From Sutcliffiella horikoshii (GTDB lineage Bacteria > Bacillota > Bacilli > Bacillales > Bacillaceae_I): 64,000 nt of DNA. The stretch is from contig NZ_RXZI01000001.1 in NCBI RefSeq assembly GCF_021991925.1, positions 620,001-684,000 on the forward strand, read 5' to 3'. Below, piece by piece: positions 46,466 to 59,700 of the stretch. The position numbers were made by a program, and so were the translations under genes. Positions within the stretch are counted from its first letter, which is position 1, and each line of letters starts with the position of its first letter. Under the pieces are notes generated by a model. That model saw only the letters and a list, made by a program, of their open reading frames with translations, was not told the DNA's origin and ran no database searches.

Positions 46466-46595
46466 GAGTGCTTACATACATGGAAATTATGCAGGCAGTA
46501 ATTTTTATACTATAGGAAAGAGAGCATGAAGGTAAGAACTATCACGGTGTAAACAAAAATACGAACCTACCCATTGTAAAAAGGACTGTGAGAAC

Positions 46596-47066
46596 ATGTT
46601 AATAATCTTTACCATCGTAAACTTCGCATTAATACTCCTTGCAATTTTTTTTATTATCTTGCTTTACATTAAATTTTCCAACGTACAACAGCTAGAACAG
46701 GAATATCGACGTCTTCTTCAGGAAGCTGAAGATACTATAAGCAGTTATGTACTCGAAATGAAAGAAGAGAATACCATTTTCCTGAATAGGCTAAATGAAA
46801 ATCCCACTGAGAAAACTGACAACACTATGGAAAGATTTGATGAAAAAGAAGACAATCTTTCACCTACGGATGTTAAGGATCTACTTGCACAAGAAAGCCT
46901 GGAGATCAACAAAGAACCACAGCTAAAACAGAAGGCTTTTGAAGATTGGGATATAAAAGATCAAGTGCTCTATCTCCATAAAGAGGGAAAAACATCTGAA
47001 GAAATTGCCAGAAAGCTTAACAAAGGGAAAACGGAAATAGAATTACTGCTGAAATTTCGACAATGA
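46596..47066 (+). CDS. swrB: Swarming motility protein SwrB (YlxL)
   Basis: SwrB activates the export apparatus and increases SigD activity in B. subtilis. The 156-residue product has an N-terminal membrane segment (about 3-27), a charged coiled coil (QQLEQEYRRLLQEAEDTISSYVLEM), an acidic linker and a C-terminal helix-turn-helix-like module (DQVLYLHKEGKTSEEIARKLNKGKTEIELLLKF). Start is ATG 46596 with a weak ribosome site (AAGGACTG). Last gene of the fla/che cluster. Confidence 0.88.
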   Translation: MLIIFTIVNFALILLAIFFIILLYIKFSNVQQLEQEYRRLLQEAEDTISSYVLEMKEENTIFLNRLNENPTEKTDNTMERFDEKEDNLSPTDVKDLLAQESLEINKEPQLKQKAFEDWDIKDQVLYLHKEGKTSEEIARKLNKGKTEIELLLKFRQ

Positions 47067-47080
47067 AATCTATTTAAAAC

Positions 47081-47109
47081 TTGATTGTGAAAAGTGATTG
47101 TGATATATT
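47081..47109 (+). promoter_or_regulatory. Sigma-A type promoter for rpsB
   Basis: TTGATT (47081-47086) and TATATT (47104-47109) are 17 bp apart. The predicted start near 47116 gives a leader of about 110 nt with several short inverted segments (for example TGACG/CGTCA), possibly a ribosomal-protein leader, which I cannot classify. Confidence 0.6.
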
Positions 47110-47212
47110 TATTTTCGGTGTTATAAATTCACACGTTTGCCGATCTAAGCATTGGTGCTGATTCGTCAGTTTTGCTTGGAGATGACGTTGACGGAGGAAA
47201 AAAAACCATTAG

Positions 47213-47932
<720 letters not shown>

Positions 47933-47943
47933 TTTGATTTAAG

Positions 47944-47987
47944 AAAAAAGGTGATAAGAGGGGAAAGCCTTTTATCACTTTTTTTTG
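47944..47987 (+). terminator. Rho-independent terminator after rpsB
   Basis: AAAAAAGGTGATAA and TTATCACTTTTTT pair over about 13 bp, followed by T residues. Because tsf follows at 48043, it probably reduces rather than stops readthrough. Confidence 0.85.
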
Positions 47988-48042
47988 GAAAATATGACAT
48001 TCGTTATAAAATTATTTACATATCCTAAGGAGGAAATGAACA

Positions 48043-48924
48043 ATGGCTGTTACTGCTCAAATGGTAAAAGAATTACGTGAAAAAACTGGCGCTGGCATGA
48101 TGGATTGCAAAAAAGCGTTAACAGAAACAAACGGTGACATGGAAAAAGCAATCGATTTCTTGCGTGAAAAAGGTATTGCGAAAGCTGCAAAGAAAACAGA
48201 TCGCATCGCTGCGGAAGGTCTAACTGCTATCGTAACTAAAGGAAACGAAGCTGTTATCCTTGAAGTGAACTCCGAGACTGACTTTGTTGCGAAAAACGAA
48301 GGTTTCAAAACGCTTGTAAATGAATTGGGAGAATTCCTTATCTCCAACAAGCCTGAGTCTGTAGAAGCTGCTCTTGAAACAAAAATGGACAACGGTGTTG
48401 CAGTTTCTGAGCACATCAACTCTGCAATCGCTAAAATCGGAGAGAAATTGACTCTTCGTCGCTACACAATCGTTACAAAATCTGACGCAGACGCATTCGG
48501 TGCATACTTGCACATGGGCGGACGTATCGGTGTATTAACTCTTCTTGAAGGCACTACTGATGAAGCTGCTGCAAAAGACGTTGCTATGCACATCGCTGCG
48601 ATCAACCCTAAATACATCTCTCGTGACGAAGTTTCTCAAGAAGAAGCAGACCGCGAGCGCAAAGTACTAACTGAACAGGCTTTAAACGAAGGTAAGCCAG
48701 AAAACATCGTAGCTAAAATGGTAGAAGGCCGTCTTGGAAAATACTTCGAAGATATCTGCCTACTAGACCAAACTTTCGTTAAGAATCCTGACATGAAAGT
48801 ACGTCAGTTCGTAGAAAGCAAAGGCGCTACTGTAAAATCCTTCATCCGTTACGAAGTTGGAGAAGGAATCGAAAAACGCCAAGACAACTTTGCTGAAGAA
48901 GTAATGAGCCAAGTAAAAAAATAA
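48043..48924 (+). CDS. tsf: Translation elongation factor Ts
   Basis: EF-Ts recycles EF-Tu from GDP to GTP form. The 293-residue product has the N-terminal UBA-like domain ([19 protein letters not shown]) and the core contact motif [10 protein letters not shown] near residue 80. Start ATG 48043 follows AAGGAGGAAAT. A terminator and a family A repeat separate it from pyrH. Confidence 0.98.
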   Translation: MAVTAQMVKELREKTGAGMMDCKKALTETNGDMEKAIDFLREKGIAKAAKKTDRIAAEGLTAIVTKGNEAVILEVNSETDFVAKNEGFKTLVNELGEFLISNKPESVEAALETKMDNGVAVSEHINSAIAKIGEKLTLRRYTIVTKSDADAFGAYLHMGGRIGVLTLLEGTTDEAAAKDVAMHIAAINPKYISRDEVSQEEADRERKVLTEQALNEGKPENIVAKMVEGRLGKYFEDICLLDQTFVKNPDMKVRQFVESKGATVKSFIRYEVGEGIEKRQDNFAEEVMSQVKK

Positions 48925-48940
48925 GAGGAACAACATATAT

Positions 48941-48972
48941 AAGAGGGGAACACAATATGTGTTCCTCTTTTT
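48941..48972 (+). terminator. Rho-independent terminator after tsf
   Basis: AGAGGGGAACACA and TGTGTTCCTCT pair with one bulged G, followed by TTTTT. Confidence 0.85.
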
Positions 48973-48991
48973 AGGAAAAATATTTTATACT

Positions 48992-49234
48992 GATTCTGTT
49001 AAAGTGTAAGTATTAGCACTTGAAATATTCTAGCTGGTGATTGGAGCAAAAGGTGGAGACTCCTCGAAAATGCTGCGCATTTTCTTCGTGCGAAGAATCA
49101 TTGTCGAAGCCTTCCTTGTCCTACGGGGGAGTAGCGACAATGTTGAGTCCCCGCAGGCTTGCCGAGGAGGCTCAAGGTCGCCCCGTGGAAAGTGAAGCCT
49201 TTTGCGGAAATCAACAGCGGAGTTTAACAGATTC
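48992..49234 (+). repeat. Family A repeat, copy A3 with internal insert (tsf-pyrH)
   Basis: The element runs from GATTCTGTTAAAG to TTTAACAGATTC, with inner ends GTGATTGG and AATCAACAGCGG. Core segments GGTGGAGACTCCT, GGGGGAGTAGCG, GAGTCCCCGCAGGC, GCCGAGGAGGCTC, CGCCCCGTGGAAAG match the family. Relative to A2 it carries about 56 extra bases (near 49065-49120) built from two overlapping palindromes, GAAAATG-CTGCG-CATTTTC and TTCTTCG-TG-CGAAGAA. No matching 8-bp flanks. With the tsf terminator it fills the 342-bp tsf-pyrH gap; no gene is seen there. Confidence 0.85.
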
Positions 49235-49266
49235 GCAATCAAACCCTTTTATTAATGGAGGTTAAT

Positions 49267-49989
49267 ATGGCTCAAGCTAAATATCAACGTATCGTACTAA
49301 AACTAAGCGGTGAAGCACTTGCAGGTGAACAAGGCTTCGGCATTAACCCTACTGTTATCAAATCTGTATCCCAACAAGTAAAAGAACTAACTGAACTAGG
49401 TGTAGAAGTAGCTGTTGTCGTAGGCGGCGGAAACATCTGGAGAGGAAAAGTCGGCAGTGAAATGGGTATGGACCGTGCATCAGCAGATTACATGGGCATG
49501 CTAGCAACTGTTATGAACTCCTTGGCACTGCAGGATAGTTTAGAAAACTCAGGTGTGCAAACACGCGTTCAAACATCTATTGAAATGCGCCAGGTTGCTG
49601 AACCTTACATCAGAAGAAAAGCAATTCGTCACTTAGAGAAAAAACGTGTAGTCATCTTCGCAGCAGGAACAGGAAACCCATACTTCTCCACAGATACTAC
49701 TGCAGCGTTGCGTGCAGCAGAAATCGAAGCAGATGTTATTTTGATGGCGAAGAACAACGTGGATGGAGTGTATAGTGCAGATCCTACTATTGATGCGACT
49801 GCAACGAAGTATGATACTTTATCTTATCTAGATGTTTTACGTGAAGGACTAGCTGTCATGGACTCCACTGCATCTTCCTTATGTATGGACAACGATATAC
49901 CAATCATCGTTTTCTCCATCATGGAAGAAGGAAATATCAAACGAGTAGTGTTAGGCGAAAATATCGGAACGATTGTGAGGGGGAAATAA
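49267..49989 (+). CDS. pyrH: UMP kinase
   Basis: It phosphorylates UMP to UDP in pyrimidine synthesis; bacterial PyrH belongs to the amino-acid kinase fold. The 240-residue product has [28 protein letters not shown] and [20 protein letters not shown]. Start chosen at ATG 49267, 5 nt after GGAGG; the ATG at 49255 overlaps the ribosome site. frr begins 2 nt after the stop. Confidence 0.97.
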   Translation: MAQAKYQRIVLKLSGEALAGEQGFGINPTVIKSVSQQVKELTELGVEVAVVVGGGNIWRGKVGSEMGMDRASADYMGMLATVMNSLALQDSLENSGVQTRVQTSIEMRQVAEPYIRRKAIRHLEKKRVVIFAAGTGNPYFSTDTTAALRAAEIEADVILMAKNNVDGVYSADPTIDATATKYDTLSYLDVLREGLAVMDSTASSLCMDNDIPIIVFSIMEEGNIKRVVLGENIGTIVRGK

Positions 49990-49991
49990 TT

Positions 49992-50549
49992 ATGGCAACT
50001 CAAGTTATTGCTCAAACGAAAGACAGAATGGAAAAAGCGGTACAAGCTTATTCCAGAGAATTAGCGACAATCCGTGCAGGGCGTGCTAGTGCTGCATTAT
50101 TGGACAAAGTAACAGTCGATTATTATGGTGCTCCGACTCCAGTTAATCAATTGGCTTCTATGAATGTACCCGAAGCAAGACTTCTAGTGGTTCAACCTTA
50201 TGATAAATCTTCTTTGGGTGATATTGAAAAAGCAATCATCAAAGCAGACCTAGGATTAAATCCTTCCAATGATGGTTCAGTGATCCGTATTTCCATTCCT
50301 GCTTTGACTGAAGAAAGACGTAAGGAACTGGTTAAACAGATCAAGAAAATATCCGAAGAAGCGAAAGTGGGTATCCGCAATATCCGTCGTGATGGGAATG
50401 ATGATCTGAAGAAACTTGAGAAGAATGGTGAGATCACAGAAGACGAATTACGCGGCTATACGGATGACATCCAGAAGCAGACAGATGCGTTTATCGCCAA
50501 GGTTGATACCGTTACAAAAGAAAAAGAAAAAGAAATCATGGAAGTATAA
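49992..50549 (+). CDS. frr: Ribosome recycling factor
   Basis: RRF splits post-termination ribosomes with EF-G. The 185-residue product has the three-helix-bundle sequence typical of the family: [21 protein letters not shown] and [15 protein letters not shown]. Start ATG 49992 is right for family length; longer overlapping frames into pyrH are not supported. Confidence 0.98.
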   Translation: MATQVIAQTKDRMEKAVQAYSRELATIRAGRASAALLDKVTVDYYGAPTPVNQLASMNVPEARLLVVQPYDKSSLGDIEKAIIKADLGLNPSNDGSVIRISIPALTEERRKELVKQIKKISEEAKVGIRNIRRDGNDDLKKLEKNGEITEDELRGYTDDIQKQTDAFIAKVDTVTKEKEKEIMEV

Positions 50550-50581
50550 GCGATTTACATGTAAAATAGAAAGATGGAAAG

Positions 50582-50610
50582 ACCCTCTAATGTTTACAGG
50601 GGGTTTTTTT
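50582..50610 (+). terminator. Rho-independent terminator after frr
   Basis: ACCCTCT (50582-50588) and AGGGGGT (50598-50604), one wobble pair, followed by seven T. Confidence 0.85.
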
Positions 50611-50680
50611 GTTAATACTGTTACTATAAATGGACTGAAGCCTTCTTGGTACATCTGTTTATTTTTAATGGAGGATTTTT

Positions 50681-51454
50681 ATGCTGAAGAAAATACAAGA
50701 GTGGAGAGGCAAAGAAACCTCTAAATCGCTTAGCTTGAAAGAAGAAATCGAGAAACACCCCATTCCAGAACATATAGCCGTTATCATGGACGGAAATGGA
50801 AGATGGGCAAAAAAGCGTGCACTACCAAGAGTAGCCGGACATCATGAAGGAATGAAAACAGTAAGGAAAATAACAAAGGCGGCAAATGGCCTAGGTGTAA
50901 AAGTTCTCACTATGTATGCTTTCTCTACGGAAAACTGGAAAAGACCCAAGCTTGAGGTGGATTTTCTAATGAAACTGCCAGAAGAATTCTTAGGGACATT
51001 TCTACCAGAACTAATGGAGGAAAATGTGCAAGTCAGGCTTATGGGAAACAAATCCGACCTTCCCGAACACACACTGCGTGCGGTTGAAAATGCAATCGAG
51101 AAGACAAAGGATAATACTGGACTCATTCTCAACTTTGCATTAAATTATGGGGGGCGTGACGAGATCTTACGTGCCGTCAAAGATGTAGCTGTCGCTATCA
51201 AAGATAACGAGCTTACAACTGATCAATTAACAGAAGAGATGTTTTCTGAATATCTTTTCAGCAATTTATTACCAGATCCAGATCTTCTCATACGTACAAG
51301 CGGGGAAATACGATTAAGCAACTTCATGCTATGGCAATTGGCATATGCTGAATTTTATTTTACAGACGTACTATGGCCTGATTTTGATGAAAACCACTTA
51401 TATGAGGCAATTAATAGTTTTCAAATGCGCGGGCGAAGATTTGGTGGTATATAA
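50681..51454 (+). CDS. uppS: Undecaprenyl diphosphate synthase
   Basis: It makes the C55 lipid carrier precursor for cell-wall synthesis by cis-condensation of isopentenyl diphosphate. The 257-residue product shows HIAVIMDGNGRWAKKR with the catalytic Asp, AFSTENWKRP, LALNYGGRDEI-like and PDLLIRTSGEIRLSNFMLWQLAYAEFYF motifs. Start ATG 50681 behind TGGAGGA. First gene of the uppS-cdsA-dxr-rseP unit. Confidence 0.97.
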   Translation: MLKKIQEWRGKETSKSLSLKEEIEKHPIPEHIAVIMDGNGRWAKKRALPRVAGHHEGMKTVRKITKAANGLGVKVLTMYAFSTENWKRPKLEVDFLMKLPEEFLGTFLPELMEENVQVRLMGNKSDLPEHTLRAVENAIEKTKDNTGLILNFALNYGGRDEILRAVKDVAVAIKDNELTTDQLTEEMFSEYLFSNLLPDPDLLIRTSGEIRLSNFMLWQLAYAEFYFTDVLWPDFDENHLYEAINSFQMRGRRFGGI

Positions 51455-51472
51455 GAAGGTGTTGGACATACA

Positions 51473-52258
51473 ATGAAACAAAGAATCATTACAGCTGCCA
51501 TTGCAGCAGCGGTCTTTTTACCAATCGTTATCTATGGGGATTTCCCTTTTGTCATTTTTATCTATATTTTGGCATCTGTAGGTCTTTTTGAAGCAATGAG
51601 AATGAAGCAGATGTCTATAGCAAGTGTACCAGGTGTACTTTCCTTGCTACTTTTATGGTTTCTATTGATCCCCTCGGGAATGATATCAGGGTTTGTTTTA
51701 ACCAAAATGGAATTTTTGCTTCTCATTTTGCTGTTGTTACTTTCCTATACCGTTCTTTCTAAGAATAAATTCACGTTTGATGATGTTGGATTTTTGCTGA
51801 TTTCAACATTATATGTAGGGTTAGGATTCTACTATTTCATAGAAATCAGGGAACTTGCTCTTGCTTATGTGTTTTTTGCTTTATTCGTAATTTGGACAAC
51901 CGATTCAGGGGCATATTTCATTGGTAAGTCAATGGGGAAAACAAAATTGTGGCCTGATATCAGTCCAAATAAGACCGTGGAGGGTTCACTTGGTGGGGTA
52001 ATATGTGCGGTTATTGTGGCAATTGCTTTTCAATTCACCGTCGGATTTGAACATTCCTTGCTCATTACCATCCTGATCGCATGCCTGCTTTCCATTTTTG
52101 GACAAATTGGCGATTTGGTAGAGTCTGCTTTAAAAAGGCATTACAAAATTAAGGATTCAGGTTCCATTCTGCCTGGGCACGGTGGTATCTTGGATCGATT
52201 CGACAGCCTTCTTTTCGTATTACCACTATTACATTTTATACATATCTTTCTTTTCTGA
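51473..52258 (+). CDS. cdsA: Phosphatidate cytidylyltransferase
   Basis: CdsA makes CDP-diacylglycerol for phospholipid synthesis. The 261-residue membrane protein has about seven segments and the C-terminal signature SPNKTVEGSLGGVICAV followed by GDLVESALKRHYKIKDSGSILPGHGGILDRFDS. Start ATG 51473, ribosome site AGAAGGTG. Confidence 0.97.
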   Translation: MKQRIITAAIAAAVFLPIVIYGDFPFVIFIYILASVGLFEAMRMKQMSIASVPGVLSLLLLWFLLIPSGMISGFVLTKMEFLLLILLLLLSYTVLSKNKFTFDDVGFLLISTLYVGLGFYYFIEIRELALAYVFFALFVIWTTDSGAYFIGKSMGKTKLWPDISPNKTVEGSLGGVICAVIVAIAFQFTVGFEHSLLITILIACLLSIFGQIGDLVESALKRHYKIKDSGSILPGHGGILDRFDSLLFVLPLLHFIHIFLF

Positions 52259-52303
52259 CACATTTGGTAGAAGAAGGTTTTTGTTTGGAGAGGTGAGTGT
52301 TGG

Positions 52304-53455
52304 GTGAGGAAAATCAGTTTATTGGGAGCATCAGGCTCAATAGGGATACAAACAATAGATGTAATCAGACAACATAAGGATCAATTTCAGTTACTGGCTT
52401 TCAGTGTGGGTGGAAATATCAAAGTTGCCCAAGAATTAATCATCGAATTTTCTCCTGTAGTCGTATCCGTTCAAACGAAGGAGGACTGTGAAGCGTTGAA
52501 ACGGCAATTCGCTTCCACACAAACCCGTTTTGTCTATGGAGAAGAAGGGTTGATCGAAGTGGCGACCCTAAAAGAGGCAGATATTTTGGTGAATGCCGTC
52601 ATGGGAAGCGTTGGACTTGTTCCTACATTGCATGCCATCGAAAGTAAAAAGGTAATCGCCCTTGCCAACAAGGAGACCCTTGTTACAGCAGGCCATATTG
52701 TAATGGCAGCTGCGAGGAAGCATCATGTACCAATCTTACCTGTCGATAGTGAACATTCAGCTATTTATCAATGTTTGCAAGGAGAAAAGGAAAAGAATAT
52801 CGAAAGTCTCATTTTGACTGCGTCAGGTGGAAGCTTTCGCGACCGGACAAGGGAACAATTGAAGGGGGTAACAAGGAAAGATGCCCTGAATCATCCGAAC
52901 TGGTCCATGGGAGCGAAAATCACGATCGACTCTGCCACTATGATGAATAAGGGGTTGGAGGTAATTGAAGCCCATTGGCTATTTAATATCCCTTATAATG
53001 ATATTCAAGTGGTACTCCATAGGGAAAGTGTCATCCACTCGATGGTGGAATTTCATGATACAAGTATCATTGCCCAGTTGGGAACACCAGATATGAGGGT
53101 GCCCATCCAGTATGCATTGACATATCCAGACAGGTTGCCTCACCCTACAGGGAAAAGGCTGAATTTTATGGAGATGGGAAAATTGCATTTCGAAAAGATG
53201 GACTTTGACCGATTCCGCTGTCTAGAATATGCTTTTGAGGCAGGTAAAGCAGGCGGAACCATGACCACTGTATTAAATGCAGCAAATGAAGTTGCGGTTG
53301 ACGCTTTCCTAAACGGGAAAATCGACTTTTTAACCATAGAAACATTCATTGAAAATGCCATGTCAAAACATTCGCTTCAAATGAATCCAGATTTAGAGAC
53401 CATTAAAGAAGTAGACTCGGAAACACGGCAATATGTTCGTTCACTAATAGATTAG
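52304..53455 (+). CDS. dxr: 1-deoxy-D-xylulose 5-phosphate reductoisomerase
   Basis: It converts DXP to MEP in the non-mevalonate isoprenoid pathway with NADPH, feeding UppS. The 383-residue product has the NADPH site [16 protein letters not shown], the substrate loop [15 protein letters not shown] with metal-binding residues, and [28 protein letters not shown]. Start is GTG 52304, about 7 nt after GGAGAGGTGAG. Confidence 0.97.
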   Translation: MRKISLLGASGSIGIQTIDVIRQHKDQFQLLAFSVGGNIKVAQELIIEFSPVVVSVQTKEDCEALKRQFASTQTRFVYGEEGLIEVATLKEADILVNAVMGSVGLVPTLHAIESKKVIALANKETLVTAGHIVMAAARKHHVPILPVDSEHSAIYQCLQGEKEKNIESLILTASGGSFRDRTREQLKGVTRKDALNHPNWSMGAKITIDSATMMNKGLEVIEAHWLFNIPYNDIQVVLHRESVIHSMVEFHDTSIIAQLGTPDMRVPIQYALTYPDRLPHPTGKRLNFMEMGKLHFEKMDFDRFRCLEYAFEAGKAGGTMTTVLNAANEVAVDAFLNGKIDFLTIETFIENAMSKHSLQMNPDLETIKEVDSETRQYVRSLID

Positions 53456-53468
53456 AGGTGGAAATCTC

Positions 53469-54728
53469 GTGAATACTGTTATCGCTTTTATCATCATTTT
53501 TGGAGTGCTCGTTTTTGTACATGAACTTGGGCATCTTGTATTTGCCAAAAGGGCCGGCATACTTTGTAGGGAATTTGCCATCGGTTTTGGTCCAAAGGTT
53601 TTTTCCTTCAAGAAAAATGAAACAGTTTATACGATAAGGCTTCTTCCAATTGGCGGTTTTGTGAGGATGGCCGGGGAAGATCCGGAAACGATTGAAATCA
53701 AGCCAGGCTATCACATTGGGCTTTTATTCAATGCCAAAGGGGAAGTCAACAAAGTGGTTGTCAACAACAAAGACAAGCACCCGGATGCAAAGGTCATCGA
53801 GGTCGAGCATGCAGACCTTGAAAAGGAACTCGTCATCAGAGGATATGAATTGAATGAAGAAGAACTTTTGAAAGAGTACAAAGTAAGTGAGGAGTCTTAC
53901 TTTGTCATGGATGGCCAGGAAATCCAGAACGCCCCATATAACAGGCAATTTGGTTCCAAGACATTAGGGCAACGAACGATGGCGATTTTTGCTGGGCCAA
54001 TGATGAATTTCATTTTGGCATTCTTTATTTTCACGTTCCTTGGCATGGTTCAAGGATATCCGGTCAATGAGTCAGTAATCGGTGAATTGACGCCTGACGG
54101 AGCTGCACAGGCAGCTGGACTTCAACAAGGAGATAAAGTTGTGGCAATCGATGACACAGAAGTATCAACCTGGGAAGAAGTGGTGAAAATCATTCAAGTC
54201 AATCCAGGTGAGGAACTTCAGTTCATGGTGGAAAGAAACGGCCAATCTGTAAACATACCGATAACACCGAAAGCCGAGACCATTGAAGGAGAAACCCGGG
54301 GAATCATCGGGGTCTACATGCCAATGGAGAAATCTTTCTGGGGGTCATTCCCTAAGGCTGCTTCAGAAACCTATAACTGGTCGAAAGAGATTGTGATTGG
54401 GTTAGGGAAATTGATTACTGGTCAGTTCTCGTTAGACATGTTATCAGGACCTGTCGGAATCTATAAATCGACTGAAGTGGTGGCCGAATCCGGTGTATTC
54501 CTATTGATGAGATGGGCTGCCGTCCTTAGCATCAATCTAGGAATCATCAATCTTCTGCCAATCCCGGCATTAGATGGTGGAAGGCTTATGTTCTTCGCTG
54601 CAGAAGCAGTCAGAGGAAAACCGGTTGACCGCCATAAGGAAGGGCTTGTGCACTTTATCGGGTTTGCTTTACTTATGCTATTAATGCTAGTTGTAACATG
54701 GAATGACATTCAGAAATTCTTCCTGTAA
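53469..54728 (+). CDS. rseP: Site-2 intramembrane metalloprotease RseP (RasP)
   Basis: It cleaves anti-sigma factors and membrane fragments inside the membrane. The 419-residue product has HELGH near residue 18 (zinc site), GGFVRMAGEDPE, a PDZ domain around 185-270 (GAAQAAGLQQGDKVVAIDDTE), and the second zinc-ligand motif NLLPIPALDGGR in a late membrane segment. Start is GTG 53469 after AGAGGTGG. Confidence 0.97.
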   Translation: MNTVIAFIIIFGVLVFVHELGHLVFAKRAGILCREFAIGFGPKVFSFKKNETVYTIRLLPIGGFVRMAGEDPETIEIKPGYHIGLLFNAKGEVNKVVVNNKDKHPDAKVIEVEHADLEKELVIRGYELNEEELLKEYKVSEESYFVMDGQEIQNAPYNRQFGSKTLGQRTMAIFAGPMMNFILAFFIFTFLGMVQGYPVNESVIGELTPDGAAQAAGLQQGDKVVAIDDTEVSTWEEVVKIIQVNPGEELQFMVERNGQSVNIPITPKAETIEGETRGIIGVYMPMEKSFWGSFPKAASETYNWSKEIVIGLGKLITGQFSLDMLSGPVGIYKSTEVVAESGVFLLMRWAAVLSINLGIINLLPIPALDGGRLMFFAAEAVRGKPVDRHKEGLVHFIGFALLMLLMLVVTWNDIQKFFL

Positions 54729-54749
54729 AATAGAAACATAAGCACATGG

Positions 54750-54786
54750 ACTTGCATCATGAAATGTGGTGCAAGTTTTCTTTTTT
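54750..54786 (+). terminator. Rho-independent terminator after rseP
   Basis: ACTTGCATCA (54750-54759) and TGGTGCAAGT (54767-54776), one wobble, followed by TTTCTTTTTT. Confidence 0.88.
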
Positions 54787-54790
54787 AACA

Positions 54791-54920
54791 CCCTATTGAC
54801 TTCCGTTCCAGGTAATCGCTTTCCGCGGGACGATGCTTGAGCCTCCTCACTTCGTTGCGGGGTCTCAACCAACCGTTATTCCCCGCAGGAGTCTCTTACC
54901 TTGCACTTCAGTCAACAGGG
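54791..54920 (-). repeat. Family A repeat, copy A4 (rseP-proS)
   Basis: A 130-bp element between the rseP terminator and proS, lacking the outer GGCTCTG extension. On the minus strand it reads CCCTGTTGACTGAAGTGC, GAGACTCCTGCGGGG, GAGACCCCGCAACGAAG, TGAGGAGGCTCAAGCATCG, CCCGCGGAAAGCG and ends TCAATAGGG. It is about 80% identical by eye to A5, which is inverted relative to it. Confidence 0.85.
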
Positions 54921-54949
54921 GAAATTCGCAAATTACATAATTACAATAG

Positions 54950-56659
<1,710 letters not shown>

Positions 56660-56689
56660 TCTGTAGTACAATAGAATTGAATAATAAAC

Positions 56690-56718
56690 GAAGGTACCCC
56701 CATCCTGGCGGTACCTTC
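56690..56718 (+). terminator. Hairpin between proS and polC
   Basis: GAAGGTACC (56690-56698) and GGTACCTTC (56710-56718) form a perfect 9-bp stem, but CATTATG rather than a T-run follows. Termination would be weak. Confidence 0.5.
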
Positions 56719-56786
56719 CATTATGTCGAAAAAGAAAAAAGAACGACCAAATAAGTTCAACTATGCAAGGGAAAGGGGACCGAACT

Positions 56787-59700
56787 TTGCTTGACCAGAT
56801 GTCACAAGAGAAAAAAGATAGATTTCGTTTACTCCTCCAGCAGCTCGAATTGACAAGTGATGATATTTTTCCTTACTTTGCAGAGGCTGGAATTGAAAAA
56901 CTGACAGTTGAAAAAACCAGTAAAAGTTGGCACTTCCACTTTGTATTGGAAAGAATACTGCCAGCAAAAGTATATGACCTTTTTTATGAGAAACTGACAA
57001 AAAGTTTTGCACATATCGCGAATGTATCCTTTTCATTGTCCGTACAGGACCGTTCATTTGAAAACTCCTATATTGCGGATTATTGGCCAATCTGTCTAAA
57101 AGAGCTGCAAGGATGCTCCCCGCCTTTATTGATGCTTTTAAATGGACAAGTTCCGACTTTGCAAGGAAACAAGCTTTTGCTAAAAGCCAGAAATGAAGCC
57201 GAAGCAATCGCGGTGAAAAAAAAGCTCAGTTCTACGATCTGTTCCACCTATGAAGGATTTGGTTTCCCAACATTCATACTTGATACAAGCCTTTCCCATT
57301 CAGAGGAGGAGTATCAACAGTTTGTGGAGCAGAAACAACAAGAGGATAAACAGAAGGCTTTGGCTGCAGTCACTGAAATGCAGAAAAAAGATTCTTCTAA
57401 GGATGACAATGCAGTCAGCGGGCCGGTAATGATCGGTTATACAATTAAGGACGACGCTGAAATTAAGACGTTGGCGGAGATTGTGGAGGAAGAAAGACGT
57501 GTAGCGGTACAAGGATACGTTTTTGATGCAGAAACGAAAGAACTGCGAAGTGGCAGAACTTTGTTGACCTTCAAAATCACCGACTATACAAATTCCATCA
57601 TGGTGAAAATGTTCTCGAGGGATAAGGAGGATGTGCCCCTTTTACAAGCTGTCAAAAAAGGAATGTGGCTAAAGGTTAGGGGAAGCATCCAGAATGACAC
57701 GTTCGTTCGCGATCTTGTCATGATGGCCAATGATATCAATGAGTTTAAGGGGAAAGAAATTGTGGACACAGCACCAGAGGGAGAAAAAAGGGTCGAGCTG
57801 CATTTGCACACCCCAATGAGTACCATGGATGCCGTAAGTTCCATTTCCTCTTTGGTGGCACAAGCAAAAAAGTGGGGCCATGAAGCAATCGCCGTGACGG
57901 ATCATGCGGTTGCTCAAGCCTATCCCGAAGCATATGCGGCAGGTAAGAAGAACGGTGTGAAAATCCTTTATGGCTTAGAAGCTAATCTGGTGGATGATGG
58001 AGTCCCAATTGCCTACAATTCCGCGCACCGTAATCTTGCAGAAGAAACCTATGTCGTTTTTGACGTGGAGACAACAGGTTTATCCGCTATGTATGATACG
58101 ATTATCGAGCTTGCGGCGGTGAAGGTGAGAGGTGGAGAAATTGTCGACAGGTTTGAATCTTTTGCAAACCCGCACCATGCCCTTTCGGCTACCACCATCA
58201 ATCTAACAGGAATTACCGATGATATGGTAAGGGATGCTCCGGAAGTGGGAGATGTATTAAAGGATTTTGCAGAGTGGATGCAAGATGATATTCTCGTAGC
58301 GCATAATGCAAGCTTTGATATGGGCTTTTTAAACATCGGATTCCAACGGATAGGCCTTGGTAAAGCCAAAAACCCTGTCATTGATACGCTGGAGCTGGGG
58401 CGTCTGCTCTTTCCATCTTTGAAAAATCACCGGCTGAACACCCTCTGTAAAAAGTTTGATATCGAATTGACCCAGCATCACCGGGCAATCTATGATGCGG
58501 AGGCAACAGGATATCTTTTGGTGAAAATGCTAAAAGATGCTTTTGAAAAAGGAATTACCTATCATGATGAACTGAATGACCATTCCGGGACCACGGATGC
58601 CTATAAACGAGCAAGGCCATCACATGTGACATTGCTTGCGATAAATGATATTGGACTAAAAAATATATTTAAAATTGTCTCCATCTCACACATGAACTAC
58701 TTTTTCCGTGTCCCAAGGATTCCGCGATCACAGCTACAAAAGCTACGCGAAGGGATCATTGTTGGCACGGCTTGCGATAAGGGTGAGGTTTTCGAAGGCA
58801 TGATGCAAAAATCACCGGATGAAGTGGAAGGCATCGCTGAATTCTATGATTATATTGAAGTGCAACCACCAAGCAATTATGCCCACTTGTTAGAGCTCGA
58901 ACTTGTGAGAGATGAAAAAGCCCTGAAAGAGATTATCAGCAATATCGTAAAACTCGGTGAAAAGCTGGAGAAGCCAGTAGTAGCAACAGGAAATGTACAT
59001 TATTTAAAAGAAACGGATAAAATCCACCGTGAAATCCTTGTACGGTCTCAATCAGGAGCAAATCCTCTAAACAGGCATCAGCTTCCAGATGTCCATTTTA
59101 AAACGACGGATGAAATGCTTGCAGCCTTTTCGTTCCTTGGTGAAGAAAAGGCGAAGGAGATTGTAGTCACCAATACGCAAAAGATCGCAGGGATGGTAGA
59201 GGAAATCAAACCGATCAAAGACGATCTTTATACCCCGAAAATAGAGGGTGCTGATGAAGAAATCAGAGAAATGAGCTATTCAAGAGCTAGGAGCATTTAT
59301 GGGGAAGATCTTCCGGAGATTGTGGAAAAGCGGATTGAAAAGGAATTGAAGAGTATTATAGGTCATGGATTTGCCGTAATTTATCTGATCTCGCAGAAGC
59401 TAGTGAAGAAATCTCTAGATGATGGCTATCTGGTAGGTTCCCGTGGATCTGTTGGCTCCTCATTCGTTGCAACGATGACAGAAATTACAGAGGTTAATCC
59501 ATTACCACCACATTATGTCTGTCCATCATGTAAACTATCCGAGTTCTTCGATGATGGATCAGTTGGTTCTGGATTTGACTTGCCAGATAAAGACTGCCCG
59601 AATTGTGGAGAAGCATTTACAAAGGATGGGCATGACATCCCGTTTGAAACCTTCCTTGGCTTCAAAGGGGACAAGGTGCCCGATATCGACTTGAACTTCT

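Noticed and set aside
48992-49266. Small coding sequence inside repeat A3 (frame 49041-49265)
   Set aside because: The frame runs through the repeat, has no ribosome site, and its translation is not conserved in the other repeat copies.
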